From UBA4923 sp964606165 (GTDB lineage: Bacteria; Bacillota; Clostridia; Saccharofermentanales; DTU023), in NCBI GenBank assembly GCA_964606165.1, contig CAZSFQ010000001.1:107486-171485 (forward strand): 64,000 nt of DNA, in the 5' to 3' direction. Within the stretch, counting starts at the first letter, position 1. Every line of letters starts with the position of its first letter. The translations under genes were made by a program, and so were the position numbers. The notes beneath the pieces are model-generated. The model had not been told where the DNA came from. It ran no database searches and saw nothing but the letters and a program-made list of their open reading frames with translations. Of this stretch, positions 45,591 through 54,128 are shown piece after piece.

Positions 45591-46322
45591 CTATCGCACC
45601 ATTACCATGGCGAACCAGTTCCATGCGTGCCAAAACTCAATGGTTCCTGTGGACAGGACTGCCACAATGATGCCAAGGAACAAACTGATGGCGCAAAGAA
45701 CGAAAGATAATAGTGCTGCCAGCCTAAGACGGCGGTTGGTCCTGCCCGCAAGCTGCGGATGGATTGCCAGATAGGGCAGGGGCGCGGCCCCCGATACAGA
45801 GGCGATAAGATTGTGGCGAAGCCGGCCGTAGGCGCGGCCAAGTTGACGGATGAAGGCCGCATAGTAGACGCATCCAAGGGCCAGGAGCACGGCAAGGGCA
45901 GCTGCCGCGATGCCGAAGACAGCGCCGTTCCAATAAGGCATGGGCGGGATCAGGGAATAGATATTGATGCCGGCAAGCAAGATGACAGCCAGGGCTCCAA
46001 AAGCCAGGGCAAAGGCCATGAGGGTGACCGCCGTCACAATCAGCATCAAAAAGAAGAGCGCGACGGGTATGGCAACAAGGACAAAGGCGCCCCTGACCAT
46101 CCACTCGGTCCGCAACTTGTCCGGATCGGAAGCGGCCGGCTCGAACTGGGCGGCAATCAATACAGGGTCGCCCAGCTTGGCAACGATCTCTTCTTCCGAA
46201 TAGCCGTCGGCCATCTTGAAAGTGAAATGCTGTTCGTATTCGCTGACGATCTCGTCAGTGTCCGCGATGGTCCTTCTTTTCAATTCCGCGGCAAGCGTGG
46301 ACAGAAATTCATTTTTCGTCAT
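45591..46322 (-). CDS. DUF1700 (HAAS-type) membrane protein
   Basis: The start is ATG 46322 (MTKNEFLSTLAAELKRR), with GGAGG 9 bases upstream; an upstream extension to 46349 is not needed. The N-terminal 70 residues are the DUF1700 domain with YEQHFTFKMADGYSEEEIVAKLG, and the rest is three to five membrane helices. Such proteins are typically encoded next to PadR regulators and are thought to work with them in signalling. The first 14 bases overlap the padR end. Confidence 0.88.
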   Translation of the reverse strand: MTKNEFLSTLAAELKRRTIADTDEIVSEYEQHFTFKMADGYSEEEIVAKLGDPVLIAAQFEPAASDPDKLRTEWMVRGAFVLVAIPVALFFLMLIVTAVTLMAFALAFGALAVILLAGINIYSLIPPMPYWNGAVFGIAAAALAVLLALGCVYYAAFIRQLGRAYGRLRHNLIASVSGAAPLPYLAIHPQLAGRTNRRLRLAALLSFVLCAISLFLGIIVAVLSTGTIEFWHAWNWFAMVMVR

Positions 46323-46635
46323 GGTGTCCATCCTCCAATAATTCCTCAACAGTCCGGGCGAAGGTCAAGTAGTCAGCCCGGTCCTTTTCAAATTGCTTAT
46401 GACCCGAAGAGGTCAGGGAATAATACTTGCGGGGCGGCCCTCCGCTCTCCTCTTCCAAGTAGGTGGTCAGCAGGCCATCGTTTTTCAACTTCCTCAAGAT
46501 GGGATAGACCGTACCGACCGCGATCCGGATATGGTTTGCCAGATACTCTGACAGCTCATAGCCGTAATAGTCACGCCGCTTGAGCAAGGATAGAACACAA
46601 AGCTCCAGCACGCCTTTCTTGTACTGTGGATTCAT
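46309..46635 (-). CDS. PadR-family transcriptional regulator
   Basis: A 108-residue winged-helix protein. LSLLKRRDYYGYELSEYL and VGTVYPILRKLKNDGLL are the DNA-binding helix region, and GGPPRKYYSLTSSGHKQF is the wing typical of PadR. GAGGAGGG precedes ATG 46635. It heads a three-gene operon with the DUF1700 protein and a membrane protein. A promoter and a palindrome directly upstream suggest autorepression. Confidence 0.94.
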   Translation of the reverse strand: MNPQYKKGVLELCVLSLLKRRDYYGYELSEYLANHIRIAVGTVYPILRKLKNDGLLTTYLEEESGGPPRKYYSLTSSGHKQFEKDRADYLTFARTVEELLEDGHHDEK

Positions 46636-46671
46636 CGGCTTCCCTCCTCTCTTCCTAGTAACAGTTCTTGT

Positions 46672-46710
46672 CTACTAGTAGATAATATATAATAGTTGAA
46701 GGCCTGTCAA
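46672..46710 (-). promoter_or_regulatory. Promoter and palindromic operator of the padR operon
   Basis: Reading the minus strand, TTGACA (46705-46710) and TATTAT (46682-46687) are 17 bases apart, a near-ideal promoter. The palindrome CTACTAGTAG (46672-46681) follows the -10 directly and covers the expected start point, an arrangement that would allow PadR to shut off its own operon. Confidence 0.75.
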
Positions 46711-46743
46711 CCCCTTGCGTTAAATCAATTTTCTAGAAGAAGG

Positions 46744-46953
46744 TCAGCCCCTGCTGTAGCCGCAGGAATTGCAGACGAAGTAGGTCCGCAGTCTGGATTT
46801 CCGGCCGCGCAGGAGGAAAAAGAGGGCAATCCAACCCAGAACCGGAATACAAAGAAGAATAATATAGAAGATAACGGTCAGACAACCGCGTGGTTTTAAT
46901 TCTGACACAGCCTGAGCTGTCATGGATCCGCCGCAGCGGGGGCATTGTCGCAT
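46744..46953 (-). CDS. Small zinc-ribbon membrane protein
   Basis: A 69-residue protein. CPRCGG at residues 4-9 and CNSCGYS at the C-terminus form one zinc ribbon around a single hydrophobic helix (LTVIFYIILLCIPVLGWIAL). AAAGGGAG lies upstream of ATG 46953. Many bacteria have such small ribbon-helix proteins; no function is known. It faces the padR operon but has its own start and is 35 bases upstream of the padR promoter. Confidence 0.75.
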   Translation of the reverse strand: MRQCPRCGGSMTAQAVSELKPRGCLTVIFYIILLCIPVLGWIALFFLLRGRKSRLRTYFVCNSCGYSRG

Positions 46954-47055
46954 AAAAGACTCCCTTTCTTCCCATGATCCGGGTCAATCCTGCCTCAGAT
47001 CATGATCGTCTCTGTGTTATTCTAGCATTCAGCAAGAGTATGTGAGGGCTGCACC

Positions 47056-47562
47056 ATGAGCGATCAAACCATCTTTACCCGCCGGGATAAAACCAACTAC
47101 TACCTGGACCTGGCCGAAGTCGTCAGCGAACGCTCGACCTGCATACGCCGCCATTACGGAGCCGTCATCGTCAAGGACGACGAGGTCATCTCCACCGGCT
47201 ATGTGGGGGCTCCCCGGGGACGGGCCAATTGCAACGAATTGGGCTACTGCACAAGGGAACGCTTGCAGGTACCCCGCGGCGAGCGCTATGAGCTTTGCCG
47301 CAGTGTCCACGCCGAGGCCAACGCCATTATCAGCGCGGCGCGAAGCGAGATGATCGGCAGCTCACTTTATCTGGTAGGCAAGGAAGTCAAAACGGGCAAT
47401 TACATTGAGAAGGCTTCATCCTGCGCCATGTGCAAGCGTCTGGTCATCAACGCGGGCATTGCCTATGTCTACGTACGCGATACCAGGGATGAATACCGGA
47501 AAATTGACGTCAGGGACTGGGTCGAAAACGACGAGTCCATTGAAGGTGCATACGGTTACTAG
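47056..47562 (+). CDS. dCMP deaminase (ComEB-like)
   Basis: A 168-residue cytidine/deoxycytidylate deaminase-fold protein. The zinc-binding HAE (85-87) and the CAMC pair (Cys123, Cys126) form the active site, and CNELGYCTRERL holds extra cysteines typical of dCMP deaminases. It would convert dCMP to dUMP for thymidylate synthesis. GAGGG precedes the ATG. The neighbours are unrelated. Confidence 0.9.
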   Translation: MSDQTIFTRRDKTNYYLDLAEVVSERSTCIRRHYGAVIVKDDEVISTGYVGAPRGRANCNELGYCTRERLQVPRGERYELCRSVHAEANAIISAARSEMIGSSLYLVGKEVKTGNYIEKASSCAMCKRLVINAGIAYVYVRDTRDEYRKIDVRDWVENDESIEGAYGY

Positions 47563-47621
47563 ACAGCGACCCGGGCAATCTGAATCTTGAACCGGCTTAT
47601 TGGAAGATTCCAATATCCGTC

Positions 47622-47676
47622 CGGGATGCCTGTTTTCGATATCATCGTTACAGGAAGAAAAGGCTCAGGCATCCCG
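47622..47676. terminator. Shared hairpin between dCMP deaminase and metQ
   Basis: CGGGATGCCTG (47622-47632) pairs perfectly with CAGGCATCCCG (47666-47676); inside, TTTTC and GAAAA can extend the stem. Both neighbours converge on it, so it may terminate transcription from both sides. Confidence 0.5.
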
Positions 47677-47696
47677 AACAAGGTTAAGCGGACGCG

Positions 47697-48542
47697 CTAG
47701 GGTTGGTATTCCTCCGCAAGTTTGTCCGCGACCTCTTTGGTCTGGAAGGCCGGCACTACAGCCCCTTCGTATTTCTCCTCAATATAGGCTTTCACCTTGT
47801 CGCTCTGGAGCGCTTCCAGAAGCTTTTGCAGTTCAGGCCGCCCGGCGTCGCCCTCTTTGACGGCAATGATGTTGACGTAAGGGCTGGACTCATCCTCAAT
47901 GGCCAGCGATCCCCTGACCGGATCCAAACCGTGCTCAATGGCGTAATTGCCGTTGATCACCGCCGCGTCCGCGTCCTGGTAAGCTTCCGGGATGGTGGGG
48001 GCGTCCAGTTCGGTGAATCTCAATCCCTTGGGGTTGTCGGCGATGTCCTTTGGTGTCGCGTCGCCGGCAACACCTTCTTTCAGGGTGATCAGGCCGACTT
48101 GCTGTAGCAGCAGCAGGGCCCGGCCTTCGTTGGTGGTATCGTTGGGAACCATGATCTCCGCCCCGTCGGGCAGGTCAGCCAAAGAAGCATGCTTGGTTGA
48201 GAAGAGGGCCATGGGCTCGATGTGGATGCCTCCCAGGATTTCCAGTCCAAACTTGCCGACACTGTTCTCGTGCGCAAAGTAAGGGATGTGCTGGAAGTAG
48301 TTGGCGTCGATGTCCTTGTCCGACAGGGAAATATTGGGTGTCACGTAGTCACTGAATTCGCGGATTTCAAGTGTGATCCCCTGCTCTTTCAGTTCATCGA
48401 CCACCAGGGCGACGATATCGGCATGGGGTGCCGGGCTGACCCCGATGACCAGCTTGTCCTGTTTCTTGGAGCAGGCTGACACGGTAATCAGCAGGACCGC
48501 CAGCAAAAGAATGCTGAGTGTTTTGATAATGTGCTTTTTCAT
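47697..48542 (-). CDS. metQ: Methionine ABC transporter, substrate-binding lipoprotein
   Basis: A 281-residue NlpA/MetQ lipoprotein: signal peptide with lipobox TVSAC, then KLVIGVSPAPHADI, DYVTPN and the NYFQHIPYF segment of the methionine site. It delivers methionine (possibly D- or derivatised forms) to MetI. It is the last gene of a metN-metI-metQ operon governed by a T-box. Confidence 0.95.
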   Translation of the reverse strand: MKKHIIKTLSILLLAVLLITVSACSKKQDKLVIGVSPAPHADIVALVVDELKEQGITLEIREFSDYVTPNISLSDKDIDANYFQHIPYFAHENSVGKFGLEILGGIHIEPMALFSTKHASLADLPDGAEIMVPNDTTNEGRALLLLQQVGLITLKEGVAGDATPKDIADNPKGLRFTELDAPTIPEAYQDADAAVINGNYAIEHGLDPVRGSLAIEDESSPYVNIIAVKEGDAGRPELQKLLEALQSDKVKAYIEEKYEGAVVPAFQTKEVADKLAEEYQP

Positions 48543-48560
48543 CTTTTTCTCCTTTTGAAT

Positions 48561-49217
48561 TTATAGGGAAGCGACGGGTAAATCCCGGCGCAAACTGTTT
48601 TCGAGCGCCCTGCCTGCCCATTGGACGAGCTGGACGATCAGGATAATGATGGCAACGGCCATGTAAAGCTTCACGGCGTCCCTCCGGTAGAGACCGTAGC
48701 GGACAGCCAGGTCACCCAGGCCTCCGCCGCCGATGGCGCCTGCCATGGCCGAATTGCCGATGATATTGATAATGGTGATGGTCACCCCGTTGACAAGGGC
48801 CGGAAGGGCTTCCGGGATGAGGACAGTTTTTACCAGCTGGCCGACCCGGGCCCCGCATGCCAGGCCCGCGTCCAGCACACCGGTATCGACTTCCAAAAGA
48901 CTCTGCTCCATGATCCGCGCGACAAAGGGAATGGCCGCCACAGCCAAAGGCACGATGGTGGCCGTCGTCCCTGTGGCCCGTCCCACCAGCAGGCGGGAGA
49001 GGGGGAAGACGACGATCATGAGGACGATGAAGGGCAGCGACCGCAAGACATTGATCACGACGTCGAGTACGCGGTAGAGAGCTGGTCGGGGGAGCAGTCC
49101 CTCCGGTTTTGTCAGGACGAGCAAAACGCCCAGGGGGAGTCCCAACAAAACGGAGAAGAAGCTGCTTGCCCCGACCATGAGGAGTGTTTCCAAGCTGGCT
49201 TTAAGAAAGTCATTCAT
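48561..49217 (-). CDS. metI: Methionine ABC transporter, permease
   Basis: A 218-residue permease with five or so membrane helices. The EAA-type loop that docks to the ATPase reads EALPALVNGVTITII. The ATG overlaps the metN stop by 4 bases. Length is normal for MetI. Confidence 0.94.
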   Translation of the reverse strand: MNDFLKASLETLLMVGASSFFSVLLGLPLGVLLVLTKPEGLLPRPALYRVLDVVINVLRSLPFIVLMIVVFPLSRLLVGRATGTTATIVPLAVAAIPFVARIMEQSLLEVDTGVLDAGLACGARVGQLVKTVLIPEALPALVNGVTITIINIIGNSAMAGAIGGGGLGDLAVRYGLYRRDAVKLYMAVAIIILIVQLVQWAGRALENSLRRDLPVASL

Positions 49218-50251
49218 GAAAGCAAACCTCCCTGCCTGCCATTGGTCAGGCGCAGGATCTCGACACCTTCGTCCTTCAGCGCTTCAATAGCCCTTTGCTG
49301 CTTATCCTCCTGGCCGTCAAAAGAGACGACCAGGTAGCCGACATCACCCGTGATCAGGGCATTGATGTTACCCGCCAGGATATTGACATCCAGGTCATAT
49401 TGCCGGGCCAGATTCGAGATCAAGGGCCGCCGGACCGAATCGGCGCGAAAGCCGAGCCGGTAGATCGGGGCCGCGGTCAGGGATACCAGGTGCTCCAGGG
49501 GAATATCCTCATCAAAACCGCGCACCATGCGGCGGGTCGCCGCCTCCCGGGGCTGCAAGAAGAGCTGTTCAACCGTATTTTCCTCCACGATCCTCCCCTG
49601 CTCCATGACCGCCACCCGGTCACAGAGGACCTTGGCCACTTCCATCTGGTGGGTGATCAGGATGACCGCGATCCCCAGATCTTCAACGACCTTGCGGAGC
49701 ATGGTCACGACCAGCTCTGTATTGACCGGGTCCAGCGCCGAGGTCGCCTCATCCGACAAGAGGAGCCGGGGATTCAGGGCCAGGGCGCGGGCGATGGCCA
49801 CCCGCTGCTTTTGCCCGCCCGACAGCTCGGCCGGATAAGATTTGGCATGGGACGAAAGGCCGATATAATCGAGCAGTTCGTCCACCCGGGCCTTGATCTC
49901 AGCCTTGGGTTTTCCCCAGATGCGAAGTGGATAGGCCACGTTATCCCGGACTGTCTTTCTCATGAAGAGATTGAAGTGCTGGAAGATGATGCCCATCTCC
50001 CTCCGCTTATCGCGGAGCACCTCCTCCGGCTGATCCACCAGGTTCAAGCCGTCAAACCATATTTCACCCTGATCGGGTTTGGTCAACAGATTAAGGCAGC
50101 GCACCAGGGTGGATTTACCCGCCCCCGACAGACCGATCAGTCCGTAGATCTCGCCTTCGCCAACGGAAAAGCTGACCTCGTCCACTGCCCGCAAAGTGCT
50201 TCCCTCCAGGGGGAAGGACTTGCTTAAATTTTTAACTTCCAGAATGCTCAC
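49214..50251 (-). CDS. metN: Methionine ABC transporter, ATP-binding protein
   Basis: A 345-residue ATPase: Walker A GLSGAGKSTL, signature LSGGQKQRVAIARAL, Walker B LLLSDEATSALD. The C-terminal 100 residues form the NIL/ACT-like domain that binds methionine for trans-inhibition. It is the first gene after the T-box leader. With MetI and MetQ it forms a methionine importer. Confidence 0.96.
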   Translation of the reverse strand: MSILEVKNLSKSFPLEGSTLRAVDEVSFSVGEGEIYGLIGLSGAGKSTLVRCLNLLTKPDQGEIWFDGLNLVDQPEEVLRDKRREMGIIFQHFNLFMRKTVRDNVAYPLRIWGKPKAEIKARVDELLDYIGLSSHAKSYPAELSGGQKQRVAIARALALNPRLLLSDEATSALDPVNTELVVTMLRKVVEDLGIAVILITHQMEVAKVLCDRVAVMEQGRIVEENTVEQLFLQPREAATRRMVRGFDEDIPLEHLVSLTAAPIYRLGFRADSVRRPLISNLARQYDLDVNILAGNINALITGDVGYLVVSFDGQEDKQQRAIEALKDEGVEILRLTNGRQGGLLS

Positions 50252-50271
50252 TTGCTTCCCTTTCGTTCAAT

Positions 50272-50310
50272 AAAAAACGCCCGTCCCGGAACCTTCCAAG
50301 GTTCCGGGAC
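50272..50310 (-). terminator. Intrinsic terminator of the T-box
   Basis: A perfect 13-base-pair stem (50283-50295 and 50298-50310, plus coordinates) with a 2-base apex is followed on the minus strand by six U's (50277-50272). It competes with the antiterminator. Confidence 0.9.
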
Positions 50311-50560
50311 GAGCGCACAGCATCTCGTGTTACCACCCGGATTCGCCTGAACCTCACGATCCAAGCCTCATAGAGTACCATCATACTCCGGCGCTGTAAC
50401 GGGCGCACCCGTCAGGACCTAACTGATTGCTTCTGCTCAGCCCTGCGGCTCAGGGGCCATCTTCGGCTTTCGGTCCCGCCCCGCTTCCACCTTACCGGGT
50501 TCTCTGTTCGACACCAGCCAGCTTACTCTTCCCTTCACTGCCTTTGTGTTTTATTCAATT
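50272..50560 (-). promoter_or_regulatory. T-box leader (methionine type) of metNIQ
   Basis: On the minus strand the leader has the GGAAGAGTAAGC start of stem I (near 50535), the AGAGA distal-loop segment, and GGTGGAAGCGGG. The specifier bulge context CCGAAGATGGCC (50455-50466) contains ATG, the methionine codon. The T-box core GGGTGGTAACACG lies at 50326-50338 and can pair with the tRNA 3' end to form the antiterminator. A terminator follows. Uncharged tRNA-Met would thus switch on methionine import. Confidence 0.9.
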
Positions 50561-50575
50561 GTTTGCAAGTCTCGC

Positions 50576-50604
50576 ACATAAAAATGCGTCTGTCAAGCGG
50601 TCAA
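50576..50604 (-). promoter_or_regulatory. Promoter of the T-box/metNIQ unit
   Basis: TTGACC (50599-50604) and TTATGT (50576-50581), minus strand, are 17 bases apart and lie just upstream of the expected T-box 5' end. A second TTGACA nearby has no suitable -10. Confidence 0.5.
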
Positions 50605-50625
50605 TAAAATCCCAGGCTCAAGTAT

Positions 50626-53058
50626 TTAGGAGCCGACAACCAGATTGACCAGTCTTCCCGGCACGTAAATCTCTTTCACCAACCGCCTGCCCTCAATCTC
50701 GGGCGCGATCAGCTGGTGCTGGCGTGCCAGTGAGATAGCCTCCTCTTTTTCCAAATCTCTTGGAATATCGATCCTGGCCTTGATCCTGCCATTGATCTGA
50801 AGGACAATCTCCACAGTGTCCTCGACGGTCTTGGCTTCATCATAAGAAGGCCAGTCCTGATCCGTGATGGTACCTCCAAAAGCCTGCCGTTCCCAAATTT
50901 CCTCCGTGATGTGGGGCGCGAAGGGATTCAAAAGGATCAGGAAGGTCTTGAACTCGCAAGCGTTGACCTTGTCCAATTCATAGAACTTATTGGTCAGGGT
51001 CATCAGCTGGGCCACTGCCGTGTTACCCTTGAGCGCGTCGATGTCGCCGGTCACCTTCTTGATGGTCTGGTGGATCAGCACTTCGGATTCAGGCCGGTAA
51101 AGGTCCCCCTTCATGACTTTTTCCTGCAGGGCCCAAACCCGGTCCAAAAAACGGGCGCAGCCCTTGATGGAGGTAGTACTCCAAACAGCCGCTTTCTCGA
51201 AATCCCCGATAAAGACTTCGTAAAGCCGCAGGGTGTCGGCCCCGTATTCGGCGACGATGTCGTCGGGATTGACCACGTTGCCCCGGGATTTGGACATCTT
51301 CTCGCCGCCCTCGCCCAGGATCATGCCGTGGCTGGTACGGCGAAGGTAGGGCTCCGGCGCGGAGACCAGGCCCTGATCGTAAAGGAACTGGTGCCAGAAG
51401 CGGGAATAGAGCAGGTGAAGGGTGGTGTGTTCCATGCCGCCGTTATACCAGTCGACCGGCATCCAGTAGTCCAGGGCTTCCCTGGAAGCCAGACCCGTCT
51501 CACACTGGGGGTCGGTGTAGCGAAGGAAGTACCAGGACGAGCCTGCCCAGTTGGGCATGGTATCGGTTTCGCTTGTACCCGGCCCGCCGCAGCGGGGGCA
51601 GGTGGTTTTGACCCAGTCGGTCAGTTTGGCGAGAGGTGACTCGCCCGTTTCTGTCGGCAGGAAGGATTCGGCCTCAGGCAGGACAAGCGGCAGCTGGTCC
51701 TCCGGCAGGGGCTGCCAGCCACAGGTCTCACAAAGGATCATGGGGATGGGCTCCCCCCAGTAGCGCTGGCGGGAGAAAACCCAGTCGCGCAGCTTGTAGT
51801 TGACCTTGGCCTGGCCGATGCCCTCGGATTCCAGCCAGCCGATGACCTTTTCGATGGCATCCTGGACCGGCAGGCCGCTGATGAAGCCGGAATTGACCAT
51901 GATCCCTGTTTCAATGTCAGTGAAGGCCGCTTCACTGATGTCGCCGCCCTCGACCACACAGACGATGGGCAGGTCAAAGGTCTTGGCGAAGTCGTAGTCA
52001 CGGTCATCGTGGCCGGGAACGGCCATGATGGCCCCCGTGCCATAGCTGGTGAGGACATAGTCCGAGGTGAAGATGGGGATCTCCCCTTGTGTCACCGGGT
52101 TGATGCCCCGGATGCCCTCCAGGCAGACACCTGTTTTATCCTTGACCAGCTGGGTGCGCTCAAATTCGGATTTGCGTTGGGCCTCAGCGCGGTATGCTTT
52201 TACCTCGCCGGGATTGGACAGAAGACCCTGATCAAGCCACTGGCCGAGCAGGGCGTGCTCGGGCGACATGACCATGTAGGTGGCCCCCCAAAGGGTGTCG
52301 GGCCGCGTGGTGAACACGGGCAGCTTGTCCCCGGCTGTGGTTCCGAAGCTGACCTCTGCACCCGTGCTCCGGCCGATCCAGTTGCGCTGCTGGGCCTTGA
52401 CCCGGTCGATGAAGTCAACCTGGTCGAGCCCGTCCAGCAGGCGCTGCGCGTACTCCGTGATGCGAAGCATCCACTGGCTCTTTTGCTTGTGGGTGACCTC
52501 GGCCCCGCAGCGTTCACACCTGCCCTCGACCACTTCCTCATTAGCCAGGACAATCAGGCAGGAGGGACACCAGTTGACGGCCATTTCCTTTTTATAGGCC
52601 AGGCCATGCTTGTAAAACTGAAGGAAGATCCACTGGGTCCATTTATAGTAGTCGGGATCCGTGGTATTGATCTCACGCGTCCAGTCAAAACTGAAACCCA
52701 GCGACTGGAGCTGCTGTTTATAGCGGGCGATATTGCTTTTGGTCACGATGGCAGGCTGGATCTTGTGCTTGACCGCGTAGTTTTCAGTCGGCAGGCCGAA
52801 GGCGTCCCAGCCCATGGGATAGAGAACATTCCAGCCTTCCAGCCTCTTTTTTCTTGCCACCAGGTCAAGGGCGGTATAGCTGCGGGGATGGCCTACATGC
52901 AGGCCTTCTCCGGACGGGTAGGGAAACTCCACCAGACAGTAATACTTCTTCCTGGGCGGTGTATAGCCGTCCCGGGGCTGGTCGGCGTGGAAGACACCGG
53001 CTTTTTCCCAGCGGTCCTGCCATTTTTTCTCAATTGAGGCAAAGTCGTAGTAATCCAT
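50626..53058 (-). CDS. leuS: Leucyl-tRNA synthetase
   Basis: An 810-residue class Ia synthetase. I start at ATG 53058 (MDYYDFASIEKKWQ) behind GGAGGAAGAG; the frame runs 39 bases further but lacks a site. The HIGH motif is HVGH in SGEGLHVGHPRS, the KMSKS loop is intact, and the editing domain and a cysteine-rich zinc insert (CPSC...CERCG) are present. There is no T-box upstream, unlike in some relatives. Confidence 0.97.
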   Translation of the reverse strand: MDYYDFASIEKKWQDRWEKAGVFHADQPRDGYTPPRKKYYCLVEFPYPSGEGLHVGHPRSYTALDLVARKKRLEGWNVLYPMGWDAFGLPTENYAVKHKIQPAIVTKSNIARYKQQLQSLGFSFDWTREINTTDPDYYKWTQWIFLQFYKHGLAYKKEMAVNWCPSCLIVLANEEVVEGRCERCGAEVTHKQKSQWMLRITEYAQRLLDGLDQVDFIDRVKAQQRNWIGRSTGAEVSFGTTAGDKLPVFTTRPDTLWGATYMVMSPEHALLGQWLDQGLLSNPGEVKAYRAEAQRKSEFERTQLVKDKTGVCLEGIRGINPVTQGEIPIFTSDYVLTSYGTGAIMAVPGHDDRDYDFAKTFDLPIVCVVEGGDISEAAFTDIETGIMVNSGFISGLPVQDAIEKVIGWLESEGIGQAKVNYKLRDWVFSRQRYWGEPIPMILCETCGWQPLPEDQLPLVLPEAESFLPTETGESPLAKLTDWVKTTCPRCGGPGTSETDTMPNWAGSSWYFLRYTDPQCETGLASREALDYWMPVDWYNGGMEHTTLHLLYSRFWHQFLYDQGLVSAPEPYLRRTSHGMILGEGGEKMSKSRGNVVNPDDIVAEYGADTLRLYEVFIGDFEKAAVWSTTSIKGCARFLDRVWALQEKVMKGDLYRPESEVLIHQTIKKVTGDIDALKGNTAVAQLMTLTNKFYELDKVNACEFKTFLILLNPFAPHITEEIWERQAFGGTITDQDWPSYDEAKTVEDTVEIVLQINGRIKARIDIPRDLEKEEAISLARQHQLIAPEIEGRRLVKEIYVPGRLVNLVVGS

Positions 53059-53129
53059 CTCTTCCTCCAAAAAGGCGCAGCAATAAGCGCCTGTCAAGCA
53101 ATTGCCTTACATTATATACGAAAGCGAAT

Positions 53130-54101
53130 TCAGGTCACCCTTTCCATGCGCCGTGCCCACATAATCCGCTGGATCCGGCTCCCGCAGAGACAGGCTCTTT
53201 CCGTCATGACCCCCCGGTCACCGGTCCGGTAACGGATGAAAGGCATGCCCCGCCTTGTCAGGGTAGTCACGACCAGCTCACCCTCATGGTCAAGGGGCGG
53301 GGGCCTGCCATTCGCGTCCAGGACCTCAAAGTACAGGTCATTCTCCCGGATGTGCATACCCTCATGCGCTTCACATTCGACCGCCCCGCCCAGCCCCGTC
53401 TCGGTCATGCCGAAATGGTCAAAGACCTCCGCGCCCCACAAATGCTGAAGAGCTTCACGCATGGGTCTGTCCAATACTTCACTGCTGGTCAAAACGGATC
53501 GGACAGTGAACCTTGAATTCTTTTCAGCAGCCTCCACTACCCAGGAGGCGGGACCGCAGACCAGGTCAATGGGAAAGGAAGTGAAGACATCTTCCGCCTC
53601 TTCCACCCCGCTGCAATGAACCTTGAGACCCAGCCGCCTGAGGGCAGTGGACAGGAGCGCGCCTACACTGTCAGGCGTTGCGGCAGGAAAAAGGATCAAG
53701 GCCCGGTCGCCCGGCCCGCACAGGGTCTTCATGCCATGCTGGAAGAAATCCAGGGTCAGATCGATGTCCTGGCGGGTAAAGAAGACCCGCTTGGGCTTCT
53801 GGGTCGTCCCCGAGGTCTGCAAGGTGACAATGCGGTCGATCTGGCTCTGGCTGACGCAGAGCATGTCCCGGCCCCGTTCGGTCAGCTCATGGGAGCCGAT
53901 GGTCGGAAATGTGCTGAAGGCTTCCAAAGATTCGGGAGGATCCAGATCAGCATAAAGGCCTCCGTAAAGCCTGGATTTTTCTTTGACATAGGCGATCAGC
54001 TCCCGGATCCTGGCCAGCTGCCAGGAGCGGACGGCCTCCCGGTCAAAGGTGTCCAGGCCGTGCTTGTCAAGGATCCATTGGTCAAGAGAGCTGCGCTTCA
54101 T
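53130..54101 (-). CDS. PaaK-like AMP-dependent CoA ligase, N-terminal domain only
   Basis: A 323-residue protein of the ANL (phenylacetate-CoA ligase-like) family. The phosphate loop reads TSGTTQKPKRV, the adenine/AMP site FDHFGMTETG, and YRTGDRG precedes a CLCGS motif. It ends where the C-terminal swivelling domain of about 90 residues should start, so it may activate an acid but cannot do the thioesterification alone. It resembles the DVU_1553 type of short ligases. The next gene downstream is leuS; upstream is the radical SAM gene, 27 bases away, so they may share a transcript. Confidence 0.72.
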   Translation of the reverse strand: MKRSSLDQWILDKHGLDTFDREAVRSWQLARIRELIAYVKEKSRLYGGLYADLDPPESLEAFSTFPTIGSHELTERGRDMLCVSQSQIDRIVTLQTSGTTQKPKRVFFTRQDIDLTLDFFQHGMKTLCGPGDRALILFPAATPDSVGALLSTALRRLGLKVHCSGVEEAEDVFTSFPIDLVCGPASWVVEAAEKNSRFTVRSVLTSSEVLDRPMREALQHLWGAEVFDHFGMTETGLGGAVECEAHEGMHIRENDLYFEVLDANGRPPPLDHEGELVVTTLTRRGMPFIRYRTGDRGVMTERACLCGSRIQRIMWARRMERVT

Positions 54102-54128
54102 CCCTGCGTCTTCCTTTTCGCTGTCTGA

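Noticed and set aside
46733..46987. 84-codon minus-strand frame over the small zinc-ribbon gene
   Set aside because: The 69-codon frame at 46744-46953 in another frame has a good ribosome site, a membrane helix and two Cys pairs.
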